Shown in pieces: positions 25,266 through 33,880 of a stretch of DNA of 64,000 bases. The DNA lies in assembly GCA_019449595.1 (NCBI GenBank), contig JAGRPL010000004.1, forward strand, positions 620,001 to 684,000, given 5' to 3'. Origin of the DNA: Rhodoferax sp. (GTDB lineage Bacteria > Pseudomonadota > Gammaproteobacteria > Burkholderiales > Burkholderiaceae_C). The notes beneath the pieces are model-generated. The model saw nothing but the letters and a program-made list of their open reading frames with translations, was not told the origin of the DNA and made no database searches. How positions within the stretch are numbered: position 1 is the stretch's first letter; every line of letters begins with the position of its first letter. The position numbers and the translations under genes were made by a program.

Positions 25266-27056
25266 ATGAGTTACGTCGCCCCCGTCAAAGACATGCTGTT
25301 CAACATCGAACACCTGGCCCAGATCGACCAGATCGCCCAAATTCCGGGGTTTGAAGATGCCGGCCTGGATACCGCGCAGGCGGTGCTGGAAGAGGCGGCC
25401 AAATTCAATGAGGGTGTTCTCTCCCCCTTGAACTGGGAAGGCGACAAGAACCCCTCCAGCTGGAAAGACGGCACAGTCACCGCCACCCCCGGTTTCAAGG
25501 AAGCCTTCAAGCAGTTTGTGGACGGTGGCTGGCAGGGCTTGCAGCACCCAGTGGACTTCGGCGGCCAGGGCCTGCCCAAGACCATTGGCGCAGCCTGCGG
25601 CGAAATGCAGAACTCGGCCAACATGAGCTTTGCGCTGTGCCCGTTGCTCTCCGACGGCGCCATTGAAGCCCTGCTGACGGCCGGTTCCGACGAGCTCAAG
25701 GCCACCTACCTGGGCAATCTGGTGAGCGGCAAATGGACCGGCACCATGAACCTGACCGAACCCCAGGCCGGCTCCGACCTGGCCATGGTGCGTTCGCGCG
25801 CCGAACCGCAGCCTGACGGTACCTACAAGGTGTTTGGCACCAAGATCTTCATCACCTGGGGTGAGCACGACATGGCCGAGAACATCGTCCATCTGGTGCT
25901 GGCCCGCGTGCAGGGCGCGCCCGAAGGCGTGAAGGGCATCAGCCTGTTTGTGGTGCCCAAGTTCATGGTCAACAAGGACGGCTCCCTGGGTGCACGCAAC
26001 GACGTGCACTGCGTCTCCATCGAGCACAAGATGGGCATCAAGGCCAGCCCCACGGCCGTGCTCCAGTATGGCGACCACGGTGGCGCCATCGGCTATCTGG
26101 TGGGCCAGGAAAACCGTGGCCTGGAGTACATGTTCATCATGATGAACGCCGCCCGCTACGGCGTGGGGGTGCAGGGTATTGCCATTGCCGAGCGCGCCTA
26201 CCAGAAGGCCGCCACCTTTGCCCGCGAGCGCGTGCAGAGCCGTCCGGTGGACGGCTCCATGAGCACCAGCGCACCCATCATTCACCACCCCGACGTGCGC
26301 CGCATGCTCATGACCATGCGTGCCTACACCGAGGGCTGCCGTGCCATGGCCAGCGTGGCGGCTTCCGCCTACGACGCGGCCCACCACCACCCGGACGCCG
26401 AGGTGCGCAAGCCCAACCAGGCGTTCTACGAATTCATGGTGCCGCTGATCAAGGGCTACAGCACCGAGATGAGCCTGGAAGTGACCTCGCTGGCCGTGCA
26501 GGTGCACGGCGGCATGGGCTTCATCGAAGAGACCGGCGTGGCCCAGTACTACCGCGACGCCAAGATCCTGACCATCTACGAAGGCACCACCGCCATCCAG
26601 GCCAATGACCTGGTGGGCCGCAAGACCGCGCGTGACGGCGGCCAGACGGCCAAGGGCATTGCGACGCAGATCGAAACTACCGAAGCCGAACTCCTCAAGA
26701 GCGGCACGGCCGACGCAGTGGCCATGGCCAAGCGCCTGAAAGCCGCCCGCGAAGCCTTCCTGGACGTGGTGAACTTTGTGGCCGGCAACACCAAGGCCAG
26801 CCCCAATGCGGTGTTTGCGGGCAGCGTGCCCTACCTCATGCTCGCCGGCAACCTGATGGCGGGCTGGCAGCTGGGCCGCTCCCTGCTGGTAGCGCAGGAG
26901 CAGCTGGCTGCCGGCACCGATGCCGCCTTCATGCAGGCCAAGATCACCACGGCACGGTTCTATGCCGACCACATCCTGGTCAAGGCCGCCGGCCTGCGCG
27001 ACAGCATCGTGGACGGTGCCGACAGCGTGACCGCACTGCCGCTGGACGCTTTCTGA
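25266..27056 (+). CDS. Acyl-CoA dehydrogenase (long form with C-terminal domain)
   Basis: A 596-aa FAD enzyme that oxidises acyl-CoA to enoyl-CoA and passes electrons to ETF. The length and the extra C-terminal domain (about 470-596) place it in the 'acyl-CoA dehydrogenase C-terminal domain-containing' family (AcdA/DmdC type). Visible features are TMNLTEPQAGSDLAMVRSRAE (flavin/substrate contact), EHKMGIKASPTAVLQYGD, and VQVHGGMGFIEETGVAQYYRDAKI with YEGTTAIQANDLVGRK. A GGAGAG ribosome binding site precedes the ATG. Its position directly after etfBA supports an electron-transfer partnership. The specific acyl substrate is not evident; 3-methylmercaptopropionyl-CoA is one known substrate in the wider family. 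Confidence 0.94.
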   Translation: MSYVAPVKDMLFNIEHLAQIDQIAQIPGFEDAGLDTAQAVLEEAAKFNEGVLSPLNWEGDKNPSSWKDGTVTATPGFKEAFKQFVDGGWQGLQHPVDFGGQGLPKTIGAACGEMQNSANMSFALCPLLSDGAIEALLTAGSDELKATYLGNLVSGKWTGTMNLTEPQAGSDLAMVRSRAEPQPDGTYKVFGTKIFITWGEHDMAENIVHLVLARVQGAPEGVKGISLFVVPKFMVNKDGSLGARNDVHCVSIEHKMGIKASPTAVLQYGDHGGAIGYLVGQENRGLEYMFIMMNAARYGVGVQGIAIAERAYQKAATFARERVQSRPVDGSMSTSAPIIHHPDVRRMLMTMRAYTEGCRAMASVAASAYDAAHHHPDAEVRKPNQAFYEFMVPLIKGYSTEMSLEVTSLAVQVHGGMGFIEETGVAQYYRDAKILTIYEGTTAIQANDLVGRKTARDGGQTAKGIATQIETTEAELLKSGTADAVAMAKRLKAAREAFLDVVNFVAGNTKASPNAVFAGSVPYLMLAGNLMAGWQLGRSLLVAQEQLAAGTDAAFMQAKITTARFYADHILVKAAGLRDSIVDGADSVTALPLDAF

Positions 27057-27077
27057 TTCCGGCGCAGCGCTTCATCT

Positions 27078-27132
27078 GCTATTGAAACTGTAGCTACCTG
27101 CGCAATAGATGCGGGGGCTACAGGCATATTTC
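27078..27132 (+). repeat. Longer form of the short palindromic repeat (copy 6, intergenic)
   Basis: Begins GCTATTGAAACTGTAGC (27078-27094) and continues with TACCTGCGC, a variable part and GGGGGCTACAGGCATATTTC. This composite of palindrome, TGCGC and a final GCTA-C-AGGC-ATATTT segment is the full-length form of the element common between genes in Comamonadaceae. It lies between the acyl-CoA dehydrogenase and nitronate monooxygenase-like genes. Confidence 0.75.
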
Positions 27133-27157
27133 ATCCATTTCTTGACGAGGAGACAAC

Positions 27158-28114
27158 ATGTCCAAGCTTCCCGCGCCCCTTGACCGCCTGCCGTTTCCGG
27201 TGATCGGTTCACCCCTGTTCATCATCAGCAACCCCAAGCTGGTGATTGCGCAGTGCATTGCCGGTGTGGTGGGCTCCATGCCCGCGCTCAACGCACGCCC
27301 GGCCGAGCAGCTGGAGGAGTGGCTGATCGAGATCACCGAAGGCCTGGCCGCCTGGAACAAGGCGCATCCGGACCAGCCGGCCGCGCCCTTTGCCATCAAC
27401 CAGATCGTGCACAAGAGCAACGACCGGCTGGAGCACGACATGGCCCTGTGCGTGAAGTACAAGGTGCCGATCATCATCACGTCCCTGGGCGCACGCGAAG
27501 AAATCAACGCCGCCGCCCACAGCTACGGCGGTGTGGTGCTGCACGATGTCATCAACAACAAGCACGCCCGCAAGGCCATAGAGAAGGGCGCCGACGGCCT
27601 GATCGCCGTGGCTGCGGGTGCCGGCGGCCATGCGGGCACCAAGAGCCCGTTTGCGCTGGTGCAGGAAATCCGCCAGTGGTTCGACGGCCCCCTGGCCCTG
27701 TCGGGCTCCATCTCCACCGGCGACGCCGTGCTGGCGGCCCAGGCCCTGGGTGCCGACTTCGCCTACATCGGCTCGGCCTTCATCGCCACCGAGGAAGCCC
27801 GCGCCGCCGAGGCCTACAAGCAGGCCATCGTGCAGGGCAACTCGGACGACATCGTCTACAGCAACCTGTTCACCGGCGTGCATGGCAACTACCTGGCGCC
27901 CAGCATCCGCGCTGCCGGCCTGGACCCGGAGAACCTGCCCGAGAGCGACCCCAGCAAGATGAACTTTGGCGGCAGCTCGGCCAAGGCCTGGAAGGAAATC
28001 TGGGGCTGCGGTCAGGGCATCGGCGTCATCAACAAGGTGCAGGGCGCGGCCGAGTTTGTGGCCCAGCTCAAGCGCGAGTACGCAGCAGCGCGGGCGCGGT
28101 TGCAGTTGGGTTAA
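27158..28114 (+). CDS. NAD(P)H-dependent flavin oxidoreductase (nitronate monooxygenase family)
   Basis: A 318-aa TIM-barrel FMN protein of the 2-nitropropane dioxygenase/nitronate monooxygenase superfamily. Motifs include GSPLFIISNPKLVIAQCIAG near the N-terminus, AAGAGGHAGTKSPFALVQEI with phosphate-binding glycines, and GSISTGDAVLAAQALGADFAYIGSAFIATEEA. The catalytic histidine of true nitronate monooxygenases (in the GGHxG loop) is present as GGHAG. The gene lies after the acyl-CoA dehydrogenase and may act on an acyl-CoA or nitroalkane; many such proteins next to acyl-CoA genes are trans-2-enoyl reductase-like. The GACGAGGAGA ribosome binding site supports the start. Confidence 0.9.
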   Translation: MSKLPAPLDRLPFPVIGSPLFIISNPKLVIAQCIAGVVGSMPALNARPAEQLEEWLIEITEGLAAWNKAHPDQPAAPFAINQIVHKSNDRLEHDMALCVKYKVPIIITSLGAREEINAAAHSYGGVVLHDVINNKHARKAIEKGADGLIAVAAGAGGHAGTKSPFALVQEIRQWFDGPLALSGSISTGDAVLAAQALGADFAYIGSAFIATEEARAAEAYKQAIVQGNSDDIVYSNLFTGVHGNYLAPSIRAAGLDPENLPESDPSKMNFGGSSAKAWKEIWGCGQGIGVINKVQGAAEFVAQLKREYAAARARLQLG

Positions 28115-28147
28115 TTTTGGAGCGGGTGCCAATGAGCGGGGCAATCC

Positions 28148-28912
28148 ATGAAGCTTCATGTTCTCTCTGACCTCCACTTGAACGTTGCGGCATTGGAGGT
28201 GCCGCAAACGGATGCGGACGTTGTCATTCTCGCGGGTGACATTGCCCGCCCCAAAGAAGCCATTGAGTGGGCCGGCGCGTTCGATAAACCCATTCTTTAC
28301 GTGCCAGGCAATCACGAGTTTTACGGCGGCAGTATTGCCTCAACGGTTCAAGAACTGAAACAGTTGTGTGGCTCCAGTGGTATTCGCGTACTCGACAACC
28401 ATGCCGTTGTGATCGATGGTGTACGTTTTCTTGGAACAACGCTCTGGACCGATTTCCGCTTGTTTGGAGATGGGGCGCAGCGCGAAGTGGCCATCAGCGA
28501 AGCCCAGGGTTTTATGCGTGATTTCAGCAGAATTCGCATGGACGAAACGTCAGATGCAATGTTCACGCCGGTTGCGTCCGCAGAGCAGTTCGCCCACCAC
28601 GCGAACTGGCTGGAGAAAGAGTTGGCCGCGCCATTCGCTGGTAAAACGGTGGTCATCACGCACCATGCGCCTTCACCGAAAAGCATTCATCCGCGGTTTG
28701 CGAATTCACCCTTGAACGCCTGCTTTGTCTCCGATGCCGAACGGCTGATCGACGGGGCGCGTGTTGACTTGTGGATACACGGTCACACGCACGACAGTTT
28801 TGACTACGAGTTAAACGGCACACGCGTAGTCTGCAACCCACGCGGATATGCCAAGAACGGTGTGAACGAAAACCCGCAATTTGATCCGCACCTCGTCATC
28901 GAGATCGTGTGA
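28148..28912 (+). CDS. Metallophosphoesterase
   Basis: A 254-aa calcineurin-like phosphoesterase. Metal-ligand motifs: SDLHLN (residues 7-12), ILAGDIARP, VPGNHEFYGG, ITHHAPS and HGHTHDSFDY. These are complete, so it should be an active binuclear metal phosphodiesterase or phosphatase. The base composition is visibly AT-richer than in the flanking genes, suggesting acquisition. Substrate is unknown. No partner gene is obvious; the DUF2971 gene lies downstream on the opposite strand with about 140 bp between them. Confidence 0.9.
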   Translation: MKLHVLSDLHLNVAALEVPQTDADVVILAGDIARPKEAIEWAGAFDKPILYVPGNHEFYGGSIASTVQELKQLCGSSGIRVLDNHAVVIDGVRFLGTTLWTDFRLFGDGAQREVAISEAQGFMRDFSRIRMDETSDAMFTPVASAEQFAHHANWLEKELAAPFAGKTVVITHHAPSPKSIHPRFANSPLNACFVSDAERLIDGARVDLWIHGHTHDSFDYELNGTRVVCNPRGYAKNGVNENPQFDPHLVIEIV

Positions 28913-29054
28913 GAGTCGGTCGTTGAATTTCTAGTAGCGGCTGCTATGGGCAGATAGCGGGTGCTCGTCAAATAATCGACAGTACCCGCTTCGGGCCAAG
29001 TAGGTTCTTCGAACAACGTCTGCTTTCAGTCAGTACGCGAGCCTTGTTTTGTAT

Positions 29055-30026
29055 TCATCGCTGATTGTCACGCAATGGGATACCTGTATTGAAGATTTTG
29101 TTTCCCGAGTCTTTGATGCCAGCGTCATTGAGGGTTTGCCAAAGTGCCTGTTCAATAACCGCTGAGTGCTCACAAGGACCTATCAATATGCGGTCGATTA
29201 ACTGGTTTGGTTCAAGGCCTATTAGACCTTTTTCCGGATGATCTTCCAGTTTAATTTTGAGAACTTTTTGAGGTATTCCACCAATCACTTCAACATCTAC
29301 TGGCACCAGTGGGCTTCTCTCAAGTGCAGGCGACGCGACAACTCTCCACTCTTGCTCCTCTTTGAATGCGGGATGCTTGGTGCAAATGGATGCGTATCGG
29401 AGCATGTGGAAGATGGCGTCCCTTGTTCCAGCTCGACCAAGGGCTTGAAGGAAGTTTGCATTCTTTTCAATTGAATCAGCGACAGCATTGAACTCTTCTT
29501 GCAGCCCGACTTCATCGAGGTACGCTACTGGCATGGAGTACGCTGCTAGTGCATTGCTTTCACGGAATAGAGCGCCGCCGTTGACTACGATTGCAACACC
29601 TGCGTTACCACCGTAAGCCCGCCACATTGAGAGGCGACCATAACGGTCATCTTCTGCTACGTGTTCCGATAAGCACAATACATATGTGTCTTTGCGAAAC
29701 CCTGGAATCCATGCGTTAAAAGAGTTTTCAATCTCTTCTGTGATTCCCTCGAATTGGGCGTTTAGGAACTGCTTTAGTTTTGTTCCAGCTTCGGATTTAT
29801 ATGCCTTGATCACACAGTCAAGGCCGTGTTCAACTTCAGAGAAGTCGTTCATCATCAATGTGTTCCGCATCCACAGAGTGCTATTGCGAAGAATGTCCAT
29901 CGCTGTGGCAGCGGAGGTGTAATAAACAAACCTGCCACCCTGGGCTTTTACTCTTTGTATGACTTTTGAAGCGTATGGGTAAAACACACCGCTAAACGCC
30001 TCAACCTGCTCTTTGTTCAATGGCAT
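29055..30026 (-). CDS. DUF2971 domain protein
   Basis: A 323-aa protein matching DUF2971: an FVYYTSAATAMDILRNSTLWMRNTLMMNDFSEVEHG opening motif read in pieces (YYTSAATAMDIL; LWMRNTLMMNDFSEVEHG), then LCLSEHVAEDDRYGRLSMWRAYGG and EEQEWRVV. DUF2971 proteins occur sporadically in accessory and defence-associated regions, and their function is not established. AT-rich codon use compared with the rest of the window and an isolated position support horizontal acquisition. A GGGACA ribosome binding site precedes the ATG. Confidence 0.85.
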   Translation of the reverse strand: MPLNKEQVEAFSGVFYPYASKVIQRVKAQGGRFVYYTSAATAMDILRNSTLWMRNTLMMNDFSEVEHGLDCVIKAYKSEAGTKLKQFLNAQFEGITEEIENSFNAWIPGFRKDTYVLCLSEHVAEDDRYGRLSMWRAYGGNAGVAIVVNGGALFRESNALAAYSMPVAYLDEVGLQEEFNAVADSIEKNANFLQALGRAGTRDAIFHMLRYASICTKHPAFKEEQEWRVVASPALERSPLVPVDVEVIGGIPQKVLKIKLEDHPEKGLIGLEPNQLIDRILIGPCEHSAVIEQALWQTLNDAGIKDSGNKIFNTGIPLRDNQR

Positions 30027-30320
30027 TGTTCTGTCCCTTTTGTCTCTGGTGCATCTTAACGATTGCGCACATCACACTAGGGCGGTGATGGTCGGACGAC
30101 TGCTTGCTGACAATCTTTCTAGAAATGCGGATGGCAGCTTTGGGGCGATTGTGTGAGTACGCTTCGTCAAGCCGAAAACCTCTTTTGTAGCTTTGGCGGT
30201 CTACCGATTTCAATCGACGTTGGACCGTACTGAGCCCATGCGATCAATGGGGCAGATCATGTGCGCCTTGAGGCGTGTGTCACCGTGGTTTCGCTTGGTA
30301 TTGCATGAGTTGCAGGCGAT
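30027..30320. other. Gene-free AT-richer stretch
   Basis: About 290 bp between the DUF2971 start and the HCCA-isomerase stop. No gene or structured RNA can be supported. It carries remnants resembling degenerate intergenic repeats (for example ATGGCAGCTTTGGGGCG near 30130), similar in kind to the 28930-29040 stretch, which may mark the boundaries of an acquired segment. Confidence 0.4.
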
Positions 30321-30911
30321 TCACACCAGCGCTTCTTTCACAAAATCCAGCCGATCTTGGCCAAAGAACATGGTGTCGCCCACAAAGACCGTGGGCGCTC
30401 CGAACACGCCGCGCCGCACGGCTTCTTCGGTGCTGGCTTTCAGGGCGCCTTTCACTTCTGGGTCGCTGGCCAGCGCCTGGATCTCGGCAGGGTCGAAGCC
30501 GGCCCGAGCCAAGGTCTGAGCCACGGCCATCGGGTCGTTCAGATTCACGCCGTTTACCCACAGCGCGTTGAACAACGCCGTGAGCATGGCGTCCAGCCGG
30601 TCTGGCTGGCGCAGCTGCACGCCGATGGCGGCGCGCATGAGCTGGAGGGTGTTGATGGGAAAGTAGGGGTTGATCTGGAACGGCACACCGTAGCGCTTGG
30701 CAAAGCGGCCCAGGTCTGCATTCATGTAGAGGCCTTTGGCCGGCACGGTGGCGGGCGATGCATTGCCCGTGGCCTGGAACACGCCGCCCAGCAGCATGGG
30801 CCGGTAGACCAGCGTGGCCCCGGCCTGGTCGCACAGCGCGGGTAGCTGGGTCCAGGCCAGGTAGCTGGCGGGGCTGCCCACGTCAAAGAAAAATTCCGCG
30901 GTTTTTGACAT
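30321..30911 (-). CDS. 2-hydroxychromene-2-carboxylate isomerase family protein (DsbA/GST-kappa fold)
   Basis: A 196-aa thioredoxin-fold protein. The GST-kappa-like active site is seen in EFFFDVGSPASYLAWTQLP (Ser near residue 12), with a later GVFGAPTVFVGDTMFFGQDRL segment. HCCA isomerase acts on naphthalene catabolic intermediates with glutathione; here no other naphthalene genes are present, so the true substrate may differ. The start at 30911 is preferred over 30923 because a GGAG site lies 6 bases upstream. It is divergent from a TetR regulator with two palindromic operators between them, so it is the likely main target of that regulator. Confidence 0.88.
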   Translation of the reverse strand: MSKTAEFFFDVGSPASYLAWTQLPALCDQAGATLVYRPMLLGGVFQATGNASPATVPAKGLYMNADLGRFAKRYGVPFQINPYFPINTLQLMRAAIGVQLRQPDRLDAMLTALFNALWVNGVNLNDPMAVAQTLARAGFDPAEIQALASDPEVKGALKASTEEAVRRGVFGAPTVFVGDTMFFGQDRLDFVKEALV

Positions 30912-30927
30912 TGTCGACTCCATGGTT

Positions 30928-30954
30928 AAACGATCGTTTGTTAAACGTACGTTA
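30928..30954. promoter_or_regulatory. Two tandem palindromic operators, probable TetR sites
   Basis: AAACGATCGTTT (30928-30939) is a perfect 12-bp palindrome. TTAAACGTACGTTA (30941-30954) contains the perfect palindrome AACGTACGTT. Their centres are 15 bp apart, both share the AACG/CGTT half-site, and they lie in the gap between the divergent HCCA-isomerase and TetR genes. Confidence 0.75.
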
Positions 30955-30999
30955 TGCTATGAGCCATTGCATGTCAACAGGAAATACCCAGGGTCCCCT

Positions 31000-31596
31000 A
31001 TGCGCTACGCCAAGAACCACAAGGACGAAACCCGCCAGAAGCTGCTGGAGCGCAGCCGCGCCATTGCCAAGAAGGGGGGCTTCAAGGCCACGGGGGTGGA
31101 TGCCCTGATGGCCTCCATCGGCCTGACCGGGGGCGCCTTCTACAGCCATTTCCCGTCCAAGCAGGCGCTGTTCGAGGCCCTGATCGCACAGGAAATGGAC
31201 AACAGCAGCGCCATGTTGGCGGGCGACCAGGATTCGCCCGACAACCACGTCGCCAAATGCCTGCGCGACTACCTCAGCAGTTTCCACGCCATGAACCCCG
31301 AGGTGGGTTGCGTGCTGCCTACGCTGGGCGCAGAAATTGCCCAGGCCGGCCCCGAAGTGCGCAGCACAGTGGAGGCCGCGCTCAAGCGCACGCAGAAGAG
31401 CTGGAGTCAGCGCACCGGCGACCCCGATGCCGGCTGGGCCCTGATCGCCCAGTGCGTGGGTGCTCTGGTGCTGGCGCGCGCGGTGGAGAGCGACCGCACC
31501 CGCAAGGAGATTCTGGCGGCCAGCCGCCGCTTTCTTGACAAGGCCATGCCCACCAGCAACGCCACCCAGAACGTCCGCAGCAAGGCTGCCGTGTAG
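31000..31596 (+). CDS. TetR/AcrR family transcriptional regulator
   Basis: A 198-aa protein from the ATG at 31000. The N-terminal helix-turn-helix reads GFKATGVDALMASIGLTGGAFYSHFPSKQALFEALI (HTH core in VDALMASIGLTGGAFYSHF). The C-terminal half is a ligand-binding domain (GCVLPTLGAEIA). Earlier in-frame codons reach back into the operator region and are unlikely to be translated. It probably represses both itself and the divergent HCCA-isomerase gene, and perhaps the SDR gene 39 bp downstream. Confidence 0.93.
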   Translation: MRYAKNHKDETRQKLLERSRAIAKKGGFKATGVDALMASIGLTGGAFYSHFPSKQALFEALIAQEMDNSSAMLAGDQDSPDNHVAKCLRDYLSSFHAMNPEVGCVLPTLGAEIAQAGPEVRSTVEAALKRTQKSWSQRTGDPDAGWALIAQCVGALVLARAVESDRTRKEILAASRRFLDKAMPTSNATQNVRSKAAV

Positions 31597-31635
31597 GCCA
31601 TCTTCCGACCGTCCTCTTCAACCCAGGAGCCATCC

Positions 31636-32376
31636 ATGACCACACCCACACCCCAACCCAAAGTCGCGCTGATCATCGGCGCGGGCGACTCCACCGGCGG
31701 CGCCATTGCCAGGCGCTTTGCCCGCGAGGGCTTCATTGCCTGCGTCACGCGCCGCACGGCGGACAAGCTGCAGCCCCTGGTGGAGAGCATCCACGCCGAA
31801 GGCGGCCAGGCCTTTGGTTATGCCAGCGATGCACGCAAGGAAGAGGACGTGGCAGCGCTGTTCACGCAGATCGAGGCCGAGCACGGCCCCATTGAGGTGA
31901 TGGTGTTCAACATCGGCGCCAACGTGCCCTGCAGCATCCTGGAGGAGACTGCGCGCAAGTACTTCAAAATCTGGGAGATGGCCTGCTTCAGCGGTTTTCT
32001 CAACGCGCAGCAAGCCGCCCGGCGCATGGTCACGCGCGGGCGCGGCACCATTCTGTTCACCGGCGCCACGGCGGGCTTACGCGGCTCGGCCAATTTTGCC
32101 GCGTTTGCAGGGGCCAAGCATGCCTTGCGTGCTCTGGCGCAGAGCATGGCGCGCGAACTCGGTCCGCAGAACATCCACGTGGCCCACGTAGTGGTGGACG
32201 GTGCGATCGACACCGATTTCATCCGCACCACCTTCCCCGAGCGCTACGCCCTGAAGGACCAGGACGGCATTCTCAACCCCGAGCACATTGCCGAGAACTA
32301 CTGGCACCTGCACAGCCAGCCGCGTGACGCCTGGACCTTTGAGTTGGACCTGCGGCCGTACATGGAGCGCTGGTAA
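31636..32376 (+). CDS. Atypical short-chain dehydrogenase (catalytic Tyr replaced by Phe)
   Basis: A 246-aa Rossmann protein of the SDR_c10-like subgroup. The glycine motif is altered to IIGAGDSTGGAIA (residues 13-25), and the usual YxxxK is FxxxK: Phe157 and Lys161 in AAFAGAKHA. The helix after it (ALRALAQSMARELGPQNIHVAHVVVDGAIDTDF) is typical of this subgroup. The lack of the proton-donating tyrosine means ordinary alcohol dehydrogenase chemistry is doubtful. It lies in the same direction 39 bp after TetR, so the pair is probably co-regulated. Confidence 0.9.
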   Translation: MTTPTPQPKVALIIGAGDSTGGAIARRFAREGFIACVTRRTADKLQPLVESIHAEGGQAFGYASDARKEEDVAALFTQIEAEHGPIEVMVFNIGANVPCSILEETARKYFKIWEMACFSGFLNAQQAARRMVTRGRGTILFTGATAGLRGSANFAAFAGAKHALRALAQSMARELGPQNIHVAHVVVDGAIDTDFIRTTFPERYALKDQDGILNPEHIAENYWHLHSQPRDAWTFELDLRPYMERW

Positions 32377-32397
32377 GCGGCCCCGGTGACCGGGTGT

Positions 32398-33762
32398 TCA
32401 GCACGGCCAGGTGGCGCCGTGCTCCGGCACCAGCGCGCGCCAGCCCAGTTCGTGCTGGATACGTCCGCGCAGCGCATCCGAGGCCTCCATGTCACCGTGG
32501 ATGACGTAGACTTGGTCAGGCGCCCGTTTCAGGGTGCGCAGCCATTGCATCAGCTGTTCGCCATCGGCGTGGGCCGAGGCAGATTCCAGTTGCACGATTT
32601 CGGCATTGACTTCCACGTCGCGACCATGGATGCGCACAGACTTGGCGCCGCTGGCCAGTGTGGCGCCCCGCGTCCCGGGGGCCTGGAAACCGGTGAGGAT
32701 GACCATGTTGCGGTGGTTGCCCGCATGGTGCTCCAGATGGTGCAACACTCGCCCGCCAGTGGCCATGCCGCTGGCCGACAGAATGACCATGGGGCCATGG
32801 CGTGAGGCCAATGCCTTGGATTCGTCGGTGCTGTTGATCATGGTGGCGCAGTGCACCAATGCCTGCACCTCATGGGCGTTGAGCCGGTGCTCGCCCATGT
32901 GTTGCTCCAGCAGGTGTGTGGTGTGGATGGCCATGGGGCTGTCCAGAAAAATCGGCAGGGAACGTGGAATTTTCCCCTGCGCCTTGAGCTGCGCAATGGC
33001 ATGCAGCAGCGCCTGCGCCCGGCCAACGGCAAACACGGGCACCACCGCCACGCCGCCGCGCTTGGCCAGACGCTGCAGCGCCGGCGCCAGCTCGGCCTGC
33101 AGATTCTCAGCCGGATGGCGCCGGTTCCCGTAGGTGGACTCGACCAGCAGGGTGTCGGCCATGGGCGCGGGGTCTGGGGGGTACATGAGGGAGTCGTCGG
33201 GCCGCCCCAGATCGCCGGAGAACAGGATGCGCCGGCCTGCCACTTCCAACAGAACGCTGGACGCTCCCAGAATGTGGCCTGCGGAACTTAGTGTCACACG
33301 CCAGTCCGGAATGGGCTGGAAGGCGGTCCGGACGGGAACGGCCTTGATCAGCGGCAGGCAGTCCAGCGCATCCTGCCGGGTGTACAGGGGCAGGGCAGGG
33401 ACGTGCTGTGAAAAACCATGACGATTGGCAAAGGCGGCGTCTTCCTCCTGGAGGTGGCCGCTGTCGGGCAGCAGGATCTTGCACAGGGCCTGGGTGCCGG
33501 GCGATGCGTAGGCATGGCCCGTGAAGCCCTCCTTGACCAGCAGGGGCAGGTAGCCGCTGTGGTCCAGGTGGGCATGGGTGAGGACCACGGCGTCCACCTG
33601 GTCGGGGGCGATGGGCAGCGGATTCCAGTTGCGCAGGCGCAGTTGCTTGTAACCCTGGAACAGTCCGCAGTCCACCAGCAGACAGCGGTCCGCATGGCGA
33701 ACCAGGTATTTGGAGCCGGTGACGGTGTCGGCTCCACCCAAAAAGGTGATGTTGACGCTCAT
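32398..33762 (-). CDS. MBL-fold beta-CASP RNA hydrolase
   Basis: A 454-aa protein. Metallo-beta-lactamase motifs are complete: LTHAHLDHSGYLPLL (motif 2), SAGHILGASSVLLE, FSGDLGRPDD, and a C-terminal HADGEQLMQWL with VIHGDMEA. The beta-CASP domain lies at about 195-370 (VPVFAVGRAQALLHAI, LSASGMATGGRVLHHL, LTGFQAPGTRG). This family includes CPSF73-like and bacterial RNA endo/exonucleases (YsgA/TTHA0252 type). RNA cleavage is inferred. It is a single minus-strand gene between SDR and dnaJ. Confidence 0.93.
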   Translation of the reverse strand: MSVNITFLGGADTVTGSKYLVRHADRCLLVDCGLFQGYKQLRLRNWNPLPIAPDQVDAVVLTHAHLDHSGYLPLLVKEGFTGHAYASPGTQALCKILLPDSGHLQEEDAAFANRHGFSQHVPALPLYTRQDALDCLPLIKAVPVRTAFQPIPDWRVTLSSAGHILGASSVLLEVAGRRILFSGDLGRPDDSLMYPPDPAPMADTLLVESTYGNRRHPAENLQAELAPALQRLAKRGGVAVVPVFAVGRAQALLHAIAQLKAQGKIPRSLPIFLDSPMAIHTTHLLEQHMGEHRLNAHEVQALVHCATMINSTDESKALASRHGPMVILSASGMATGGRVLHHLEHHAGNHRNMVILTGFQAPGTRGATLASGAKSVRIHGRDVEVNAEIVQLESASAHADGEQLMQWLRTLKRAPDQVYVIHGDMEASDALRGRIQHELGWRALVPEHGATWPC

Positions 33763-33803
33763 GTGACGTTGCTTTGCTCACAGCAGCCCTTGTCCGGGTG
33801 GAC

Positions 33804-33844
33804 AAAAAAAATGCCGCTGGGTCCTTTATAGACCGCAGCGGCAT
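33804..33844 (-). terminator. Intrinsic terminator after dnaJ
   Basis: On the minus strand ATGCCGCTG (33844-33836) pairs with CAGCGGCAT (33819-33811), extended inside by GGTC/GACC, followed by a T run (33810-33804). A strong rho-independent terminator ending the grpE-dnaK-dnaJ unit. Confidence 0.9.
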
Positions 33845-33880
33845 GGTTCTGCCAGGGGTGGGTGGAAAAATTGCCGAATA

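Noticed and set aside
28950..28965. GCTATGGGCAGATAGC as another copy of the short palindrome
   Set aside because: One base shorter than the 17-bp element and within a different repeat-like stretch; counted as chance.
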